32,250 nt of DNA from SIG78 sp045585955 (GTDB taxonomy: Bacteria; Verrucomicrobiota; Lentisphaeria; Victivallales; Victivallaceae), in contig JAZMZK010000035.1 of the NCBI GenBank assembly GCA_045585955.1, forward strand, positions 1-32,250, in the 5' to 3' direction. How positions within the stretch are numbered: the stretch's first letter is position 1; each line of letters opens with the position of its first letter. This document shows positions 16,797 to 21,699 of the stretch, one piece after another. A program made the translations under genes and the position numbers. The notes beneath the pieces were generated by a model. It was not told the origin of the DNA. It did not search any database and saw nothing but the letters and a program-made list of their open reading frames with translations.

Positions 16797-17837
16797 TTAA
16801 TTACTTTTTTGAGTGATCGCTGTATTGGTGATCAAATATTTCCAAATGCCGCGTTCTTCAAGTTTATCGCCCAGTTCTTCGCCGTTGCGGCTTTCGCAAT
16901 GGCCGTCAGCAAAAGTTATGTTTGCTGTATTGCCATGGCGTACGTGCACCCCGCCCCGCCACGGCATGGAGGTTGTTGCCCCCGAATCCATTACGCACAT
17001 TTGATCCTGAAACGACGGAGTTCCGGCAGTACGGATAGTATCGCCGATCATCATAAATTCGGAGGGGTCTGACTCCGCCGGATTTCCCGAAAGGGTCAAT
17101 TTGCCCAGTCGCCAGCCGAAATTCATGCCCAGATTAAAATATAATGTACTGCTGTTTTTCAAGCGGAACCCATAGGTAAAGCGGCGACTGGTGTCTTTTT
17201 CAGGAGAATTGCTCACATTGTTCAGCGAGGGGCAGTAGAGCACTTTATGATCCTGCAAATACCCCAGATCAATAATAAACTTGCCCCAGCGGGATGCCTG
17301 ATATGGTGCATCGGCAGCGTTCTCCGGCCCTGCACAAAATGTCCAGTTATCATTGCTGTCGGCATACATCAAGGTCGACAATCCGCACTGTTTCAAGTTG
17401 GCTGTGCAGCTGGATGATCTTGCCCGTTCCCGAGCGGCAGAAAGAGCCGGCAGCAGCATTGCCGCCAGAATGGCGATGATTGCGATTACCACGAGAAGTT
17501 CTATTAAGGTGAAGCTGTACAGCTTCACCTGCCCATGGGCAGGTGAAAAAGAACCTCTCTCTGCCTTATTCTTTTTCAATACATTCCGCATACGGTTACA
17601 GCAGAGATGAGAAGGAATTACCAGCAGTTCGATCAGCGTGAACGCTGATCGAGTGAAGATGTGAAGGTGTGAAGAACAGTTTTGACAATTGTCAAAACTG
17701 CGTGAAGTGCGCCCTGCCGGGCGTAAGGATGTGTTGTTTTTATAGATTTTTTTGAGGTAATACAACGGCAAAACACCTATTTGACAAGTTTTACTCACCA
17801 GCAGTTCGATAAGGGTGAATCTGGCTTTACAATTCAT
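16797..17837 (-). CDS. Pseudopilin-like H-X9-DG protein with triplicated FTLIELLV leader
   Basis: 346 residues, about 100 longer than a normal family member. FTLIELLV occurs three times: residues 7-14, 66-73 and 109-116. Only the third is followed by the hydrophobic helix (VIAIIAILAAMLLPAL) and LSAARERARSS, so only it can act as a normal prepilin leader. Residues 15-65 and 74-108 are low-complexity, Ser/Arg/Cys-rich and unlike envelope protein. The C-terminus is normal, with an exact H-X9-DG element (HGNTANITFADGH). GGAGG ten nt before the ATG at 17837 supports that start; an internal ATG at residue 83 lacks a ribosome-binding site. All inserted DNA keeps the frame open. Whether the long N-terminus is cleaved off or blocks export is unknown. 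Second gene of the operon, 63 nt after the DUF4434 gene. Confidence 0.85.
   Translation of the reverse strand: MNCKARFTLIELLVSKTCQIGVLPLYYLKKIYKNNTSLRPAGRTSRSFDNCQNCSSHLHIFTRSAFTLIELLVIPSHLCCNRMRNVLKKNKAERGSFSPAHGQVKLYSFTLIELLVVIAIIAILAAMLLPALSAARERARSSSCTANLKQCGLSTLMYADSNDNWTFCAGPENAADAPYQASRWGKFIIDLGYLQDHKVLYCPSLNNVSNSPEKDTSRRFTYGFRLKNSSTLYFNLGMNFGWRLGKLTLSGNPAESDPSEFMMIGDTIRTAGTPSFQDQMCVMDSGATTSMPWRGGVHVRHGNTANITFADGHCESRNGEELGDKLEERGIWKYLITNTAITQKSN
17507..17547 (-). repeat. Two overlapping perfect 24-bp palindromes within the pseudopilin leader
   Basis: The 41-bp block has the architecture 7-10-7-10-7. AGGTGAA, TTCACCT, AGGTGAA alternate in orientation and are separated by two different perfect 10-bp palindromes, GCTGTACAGC (17514-17523) and GCCCATGGGC (17531-17540). 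Bases 17507-17530 and 17524-17547 are each perfect 24-bp palindromes sharing TTCACCT. The phenylalanine codon of FTLIELLV copy 3 lies at 17511-17513, within the first. Confidence 0.9.
17629..17652 (-). repeat. 24-bp palindrome centred on FTLIELLV copy 2
   Basis: TCGATCAGCGT (17629-17639) and ACGCTGATCGA (17642-17652) are 11-bp perfect arms around a 2-nt centre. On the coding strand the downstream arm encodes T-L-I-E of copy 2 and the upstream arm is its mirror, encoding the preceding T-R-S-A. The centre is in the Phe codon (17640-17642). Confidence 0.9.
17653..17674 (-). repeat. Three tandem 8-bp CTTCAC repeats
   Basis: On the coding strand CTTCACAC, CTTCACAT, CTTCACTC follow one another between palindromes; plus-strand GTGAAG occurs at 653, 661 and 669 of this kilobase, with a further copy at 17702-17707. 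Confidence 0.7.
17677..17700 (-). repeat. Perfect 24-bp palindrome within the first leader insertion
   Basis: CAGTTTTGACAA (17677-17688) is followed directly by its own reverse complement TTGTCAAAACTG (17689-17700). It is followed by a GC-rich 5-bp stem CGCCC/GGGCG at 17710-17723. Confidence 0.9.
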
Positions 17838-17900
17838 TTTTTTGTTTCCTCCAAGTTAAAATTAAAATCTCTGATTAAAAATTGCTTGTTGATATTTCTT

Positions 17901-18899
17901 TCAGACAAAAATTTCATCTATCACTGATGGATCTTTGCCGATCATTTCCATATATCTTGCCAGCAAGCGGCGGGTGGAACCCCATTCGGTATTGGGGCTC
18001 ATACAGGTAAAATAATCGTAGGTGATGATCCGCTTGACCCAGGGCGAAGCCTCTGCAAGTTTCATATACATCGTGCGGTAGTCGCTCTGGCGGAATACTC
18101 CTTTGGGTTCGCCGTGCCCCGGGAAGGGCCGCTGGAAGGACTCAAGATTGCTCCACAGCTCAATGCCGCATTCATCAAAAAGTTTGCCCATCTTGCTGAA
18201 CCATTCGGCGTAACCGTTGCTCTGGATCTCGCCATAGCAGCAAGCCGGGGCGGCGAACCAATCCTGCGGGGCACAGTAATCCAGCACTCCGGCAAGGTCT
18301 TCATAAAAATATCTCCGGTAAATATCCACCCATTGATCGGCGGTGTAGTGCGAAGAATAATCGCCCAGCACCCCGTTGATGATGGGGCTGATAAAGGTCT
18401 TTTTTTCCGGCCAGTTGGCTTTCATATATTTAAGAGTTTCCCGGGCTATATCCAGAAAATTGAAGTGCCACGGCAACGCTTCCAGCGACGCATACAACCC
18501 CTTAAAGCATTTGTAATGCTCATATTTGGGCACGGTGCGGTCGTAATAGCGTTTGGTGTCGTTGATTTCTTTCTGCCAGTCGCCTTTGTGGAGATTGCTT
18601 ATGCTGACCGGGCCGCCCAGATAGACGCTCATATCATACTTTTCGCCCAGCCGGAACGCCATATCCAGCAAATTGTCGTCTTCTTCCCAAGTCGTGGAAC
18701 GGGGATCTTCTGCCGAAAGACATACCCCGTTTTGTTCAAATTCGGTACGGATAATGAAAAGCTGATCCATGCCCAGAACTTTCAGCATCTGAAAATCCTG
18801 TTCCCACTCTTTCAAACCGTTGTTGGTGATCCCGGTATCAGGTACCAACATATTGATAAAAGTCCCGGTGATGGGTTTCAAAGCAACATTCTTCAGCAT
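17901..18899 (-). CDS. DUF4434-type TIM-barrel protein, probable glycoside hydrolase relative
   Basis: 332 residues from the ATG at 18899 (MLKNVALKPITGTFINM). The frame is open to 18995, but the extra 32 residues run through the promoter, so the internal ATG is chosen although its ribosome-binding site is weak. The GTFI...EWEQDFQMLKVLGMDQLFII start is the DUF4434 pattern: a TIM barrel related to glycosidases. Candidate acidic residues are E140 (YASLEALPW) and E253 (ELWSNLESFQRP), placed like the acid/base and nucleophile of clan-A enzymes; this is inference only. No signal peptide, so cytoplasmic. First gene of the five-gene operon, behind the regulated promoter at 18951-19015. Confidence 0.8.
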   Translation of the reverse strand: MLKNVALKPITGTFINMLVPDTGITNNGLKEWEQDFQMLKVLGMDQLFIIRTEFEQNGVCLSAEDPRSTTWEEDDNLLDMAFRLGEKYDMSVYLGGPVSISNLHKGDWQKEINDTKRYYDRTVPKYEHYKCFKGLYASLEALPWHFNFLDIARETLKYMKANWPEKKTFISPIINGVLGDYSSHYTADQWVDIYRRYFYEDLAGVLDYCAPQDWFAAPACCYGEIQSNGYAEWFSKMGKLFDECGIELWSNLESFQRPFPGHGEPKGVFRQSDYRTMYMKLAEASPWVKRIITYDYFTCMSPNTEWGSTRRLLARYMEMIGKDPSVIDEIFV

Positions 18900-18950
18900 T
18901 TTTTTCTCACTTTTTTGCAAAAATAAAACATAAATATACTGTACGGAGCT

Positions 18951-18979
18951 AATATACATAAAAAAATCCTGTCCGTCAA
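18951..18979 (-). promoter_or_regulatory. Promoter of the five-gene glycan operon
   Basis: Minus-strand TTGACG (18974-18979), exactly 17 nt, TATATT (18951-18956). The same boxes and spacing occur upstream of the beta-mannosidase gene at 24333-24361. Confidence 0.7.
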
Positions 18980-19015
18980 GACGGTTTTTTCTCAAAAAAC
19001 TCTATAAAATCGTCT
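18979..19015. promoter_or_regulatory. Inverted-repeat operator, probable AraC-regulator site (copy 1)
   Basis: AGACGGT (18979-18985) and ATCGTCT (19009-19015) face each other with starts 30 bp apart, abutting the -35 box. TCTCAAAA and TATAAAATCGT between them are also shared with the site at 24361-24397. The position just upstream of -35 fits an activator. Confidence 0.65.
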
Positions 19016-19078
19016 CAACAACTTGATTTTTTGCTTAGATAAGTTATTGTAATATCAGATCAAAACGGGAAGAATATC

Positions 19079-19912
19079 ATGTCACAACAATCTATTTCAA
19101 CTCATTTACTGCCACGGAAAAACAAATTTCCTTTTCAGGTGTCGCACATCTATTACTGTTGGCGTGTGCTGCTGCCGGTGGATCAGCAGTTTTTTGTTGC
19201 AGATGATCTGCTGGAAGTTTCCATCCGCTTTGCCGGTTCGGCGGATGTTTGCAAAGATGAGATCAACGGTGAACCCTGCAGTATGACTTTTCCGCATGTA
19301 TTGATCAAACGCCCCGGCTCCAGCATAAAAAATACCCAGCTTGAACTGCGGGATACCATCTCTTTCAAGTACCCCATAGCTATTGCCGATGAGTTGACCC
19401 GTTTGGGTATGCTGCCAGCGGAAAATATCAAAGAATTTAAAATGACCGGCAAGATCGAAGAACTTTTGCAGGATTTCCGCCGCTGTCTGTACTCCATTTA
19501 CACTCCCGGAGCTGCCGACGAGATCGACTGGGTTTGTTTCAAACTTTTGCGGGAACTGTTTCAGGCAGATACAGAAAGTTCCCCCGACGAAGAGACCATT
19601 GCCCGCAACGCTTCGATCTGGATGCAGGTGCATTACAACGAAAAACTCTCCGTGGAAGATATTGCCCGGCAATACAACATGTCCCGAGCCAGTTTCTACC
19701 GGGCGTGGAACCGTTATTTTGATATAACGCCCCTGCAATACATAGTAAAACTGCGGTTGGAAGCCGCCGCTTTGCTCCTGAAAAGCACCCCCCTTGCCAT
19801 CAGCCGTATCGCCGAAGAGATCGGCTTCGGCGGCGTAGATGCCTTTTACCGCAAGTTTCAGGAAGTCTACCGGATGACCCCGGCAGAGTACCGCAAAAGC
19901 GTTAAAAAGTAA
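19079..19912 (+). CDS. AraC-family transcriptional regulator of the glycan regulon
   Basis: 277 residues. The C-terminal AraC domain covers about 175-274. The first helix-turn-helix is LSVEDIARQYNMSRASFYRAWNRYF; the second carries LAISRIAEEIGFGGVDAFYRKFQEVYRMTPAEYRKS. The N-terminal region (about 1-140) is a ligand-sensing domain with no assigned ligand. GGGAAG lies 6 nt before the ATG. The gene is divergent from the DUF4434 operon across a 179-bp region containing an inverted-repeat operator that recurs upstream of the beta-mannosidase gene; these two operons are therefore its likely targets. A hairpin repeat follows 13 nt after the stop. Confidence 0.9.
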   Translation: MSQQSISTHLLPRKNKFPFQVSHIYYCWRVLLPVDQQFFVADDLLEVSIRFAGSADVCKDEINGEPCSMTFPHVLIKRPGSSIKNTQLELRDTISFKYPIAIADELTRLGMLPAENIKEFKMTGKIEELLQDFRRCLYSIYTPGAADEIDWVCFKLLRELFQADTESSPDEETIARNASIWMQVHYNEKLSVEDIARQYNMSRASFYRAWNRYFDITPLQYIVKLRLEAAALLLKSTPLAISRIAEEIGFGGVDAFYRKFQEVYRMTPAEYRKSVKK

Positions 19913-19925
19913 ATTTTGTTGTGCC

Positions 19926-20053
19926 TTGGGGAAGAGGGAAAAACCTTTTGGAGGAAAGGTTCTTTCCCTCTTCCCAACTTGTCACGGCGTAGCCCGCAGG
20001 GCGAAGACGGAACCCCATCACCCTTTTCCAAACCTTTTATTAAGTTTTGAAAA
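19926..20053 (-). repeat. Intergenic hairpin repeat, copy A (after the AraC gene)
   Basis: A long stem pairs 19926-19948 (TTGGGGAAGAGGGAAAAACC...) with 19955-19977 (...GGTTCTTTCCCTCTTCCCAA), then a short GCCC/GGGC hairpin, then CGGAACCCCATCACCC and TTTTCCAAACC and a TTAAGTTTTGAAAAA tail. In reverse complement it matches copy B at 21541-21681. It follows a stop codon by 13 nt and could serve as a terminator. The remainder up to 20137 shows nothing recognisable. Confidence 0.75.
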
Positions 20054-20137
20054 AATATGATTCAACATCTTTACTGTTCATCAAACAATATTGGGAACAG
20101 AGCCCCAAAGTAAGTTCTGTAAACAGTGATATGCCAG

Positions 20138-21298
20138 TTAATTGGGAATGACACCGGCGGTGTTGACAAAGTTGACCGCCGCCGGATTGCCGGAGCGTTT
20201 CAAGTCACCGGCATAAATTACCGTACCCTTTTCTATTTTTGCATCCCGTTCGGCAAAAGATTTAAGATTGCCGGCAAAATCAGATGACCAGGTGCGGGCA
20301 GATTTGATTTCATACGCATAGAGTTTGCGTTCAGCGGCAATCAGCATATCGATCTCAAATCCACGCTGATCCCTGAAGAAATACATATCCGGTGTATTTC
20401 CGGAGTTCAGACGGGCTTTCAAGGCTTCAATAATAACCATATTTTCAAAGAGATTACCGATCAATGGATCCCGTTTGACCATATCTGCCGATTTGATTCC
20501 GATCAACCATGCGGCAAGCCCCGGTTCGGTAAAGTAGATTTTCGGAGTCTTGACCAAACGCTTACCAAAGTTTTCAAAATATGGCGGAAGTCTGAAAACT
20601 ATATAGCTTGCTTCTAAAATATTCAGCCACTCTTTGAGCGTTTTGCTGCTCACACCAATATCGTCAGATAAACTGTTGAGGTTGAGAAGCTGTCCGACCC
20701 GCCCCGCCAGTAATCGGACAAATACTTCAAACTCGTGCTGATGCTGCAAGTTGATCAACTGCCGGACATCGCGCTCCACATAAGTAGCAAAGTAGTTGGA
20801 GTATTCCAGTTCTGCATCCGCTTCCGGCATAGCATAGAGTTTAGGCATAAATCCCCGATGCAGCAGCACATCACGCTCTAACGAACAGCCGGCAGCAGCA
20901 AGTTCTGCAATAGAGAGCGGAAGCAACTGCAAGATTCCGGTTCGACCTGCCAGAGATTGACTGATTTCAGCTTTCAGTTTGGGCTGATGACTGCCGGTTA
21001 AGACATACTGTCCTGCCTTACGGTCACGGTCTGCCATAACCTGAATATAGCTCAACAATTCCGGAACCCGCTGAACTTCGTCAATAATCAATGGAGAAGG
21101 ATGATCTGCCAGAAAACCTTTGGGATCTTCTGCGGCATACGCCCGGACTTCAGGATCTTCCAGGTTTACATAATCATAATTTTTGAAATAATGTTGTGCC
21201 AAAGTAGTTTTACCGGATTGCCGTGGACCGGTGATGGTGATGACCGGGAATTGTGCTGCCAAACGCCGCAGCTGCACTTCTATAAAACGCTGAATCAT
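20138..21298 (-). CDS. AAA_14/DUF4143 ATPase
   Basis: 386 residues from the ATG at 21298, chosen because AAGGAGG lies 6 nt upstream although the frame is open to 21367. Walker A GPRQSGKTT (24-32), Walker B LIIDEVQRVP (70-79) and sensor VLTGSHQ (99-105) form the AAA_14 ATPase. The C-terminal half is DUF4143, with a winged-helix-like part (LSDDIGVSSKTLKEWLNILE) and a terminal RDQRGFEIDMLI...LYAYEIKSA that resembles a PD-(D/E)XK nuclease core. The function of this abundant family is not settled; no partner gene is adjacent. The gene is isolated between hairpin repeats on both sides and has a dyad over its promoter. Confidence 0.9.
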   Translation of the reverse strand: MIQRFIEVQLRRLAAQFPVITITGPRQSGKTTLAQHYFKNYDYVNLEDPEVRAYAAEDPKGFLADHPSPLIIDEVQRVPELLSYIQVMADRDRKAGQYVLTGSHQPKLKAEISQSLAGRTGILQLLPLSIAELAAAGCSLERDVLLHRGFMPKLYAMPEADAELEYSNYFATYVERDVRQLINLQHQHEFEVFVRLLAGRVGQLLNLNSLSDDIGVSSKTLKEWLNILEASYIVFRLPPYFENFGKRLVKTPKIYFTEPGLAAWLIGIKSADMVKRDPLIGNLFENMVIIEALKARLNSGNTPDMYFFRDQRGFEIDMLIAAERKLYAYEIKSARTWSSDFAGNLKSFAERDAKIEKGTVIYAGDLKRSGNPAAVNFVNTAGVIPN

Positions 21299-21326
21299 TA
21301 AAAACCTCCTTGGCTGTTCACAAGTT

Positions 21327-21354
21327 AATATACTGCAATTTGTGTAAATTTCAA
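21327..21354 (-). promoter_or_regulatory. Promoter of the DUF4143 ATPase gene
   Basis: Minus-strand TTGAAA (21349-21354), 16 nt, TATATT (21327-21332). The start would be near 21320, about 20 nt before the ATG, leaving a very short leader. Confidence 0.5.
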
Positions 21355-21379
21355 CCTTCAACTTCAAAATTTACACAAA
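21339..21379. promoter_or_regulatory. 13-bp inverted repeat over the ATPase promoter
   Basis: TTTGTGTAAATTT (21339-21351) and AAATTTACACAAA (21367-21379) are perfect 13-bp arms, 15 nt apart. One arm overlaps the -35 box and spacer, the other lies upstream. This is a repressor-type operator layout, similar in geometry to the dyad before the left-edge ATPase. Confidence 0.75.
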
Positions 21380-21405
21380 AAACAAGGTTTTCAGCTGCGA
21401 CGAAA

Positions 21406-21493
21406 GTTTTTGGAAAATGGGGTTCCGCCGACGCCCAAGGCTATGGCGGGCCAAGGTGGGGAAGAGAACCTTTTTTCAAAAGGCTCTCTTCCC
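21406..21493 (+). repeat. Intergenic hairpin repeat, copy C (degenerate)
   Basis: GTTTTTGGAAAATGGGGTTCCG followed by a GC-rich hairpin and then GGGAAGAGAACCTTTT (21459-21474) paired with AAAAGGCTCTCTTCCC (21478-21493), one mismatch. It has the same module order as copy A reversed and copy B, but with sequence differences. Confidence 0.6.
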
Positions 21494-21540
21494 GATACGG
21501 GTAGGTCAATAAAAAGTTATATGATGAAATTTTGTATTGG

Positions 21541-21681
21541 AACTTTTTTAAAACTTAAAGGGCATTTATCTATTTCGCAAACGAAATAGATAAATGCCAA
21601 TAAAAGGTTTGGAAAAGGGTGATGGGGTTTGGGGAAGAGGGAAAGAACCTTTCCTCCAAAAGGTTTTTCCCTCTTCCCCAA
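21541..21681 (+). repeat. Intergenic hairpin repeat, copy B (after the beta-mannosidase gene)
   Basis: Contains AAACTTAA, an extra 42-bp hairpin, TAAAAGGTTTGGAAAAGGG, TGATGGGG and a stem pairing 21629-21652 with 21659-21681 (TTGGGGAAGAGGGAA arms, single bulge, 6-nt loop). On the minus strand this stem begins 19 nt after the beta-mannosidase stop and may end that transcript. Confidence 0.75.
21561..21598. repeat. Perfect 17-bp-arm palindrome inserted in repeat copy B
   Basis: GGCATTTATCTATTTCG (21561-21577), loop CAAA, CGAAATAGATAAATGCC (21582-21598). Copy A lacks this segment: there AAACTTAA joins directly to TAAAAGGTTT. Confidence 0.85.
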
Positions 21682-21699
21682 GTTTCCCATATCAACCTT

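Noticed and set aside
17507..17723. Palindromes in the pseudopilin gene as transcription terminators
   Set aside because: They lie inside an open coding frame upstream of the essential helix, lack T-runs on the coding strand, and the genes downstream in the operon appear to depend on read-through.
19926..21681. DUF4143 ATPase as a transposon bounded by inverted repeats A and B
   Set aside because: Both repeats sit at the same distance and orientation after the stop codons of the neighbouring genes, and a third copy lies inside. A terminator-like 3' module explains this more simply; no target duplication is visible.
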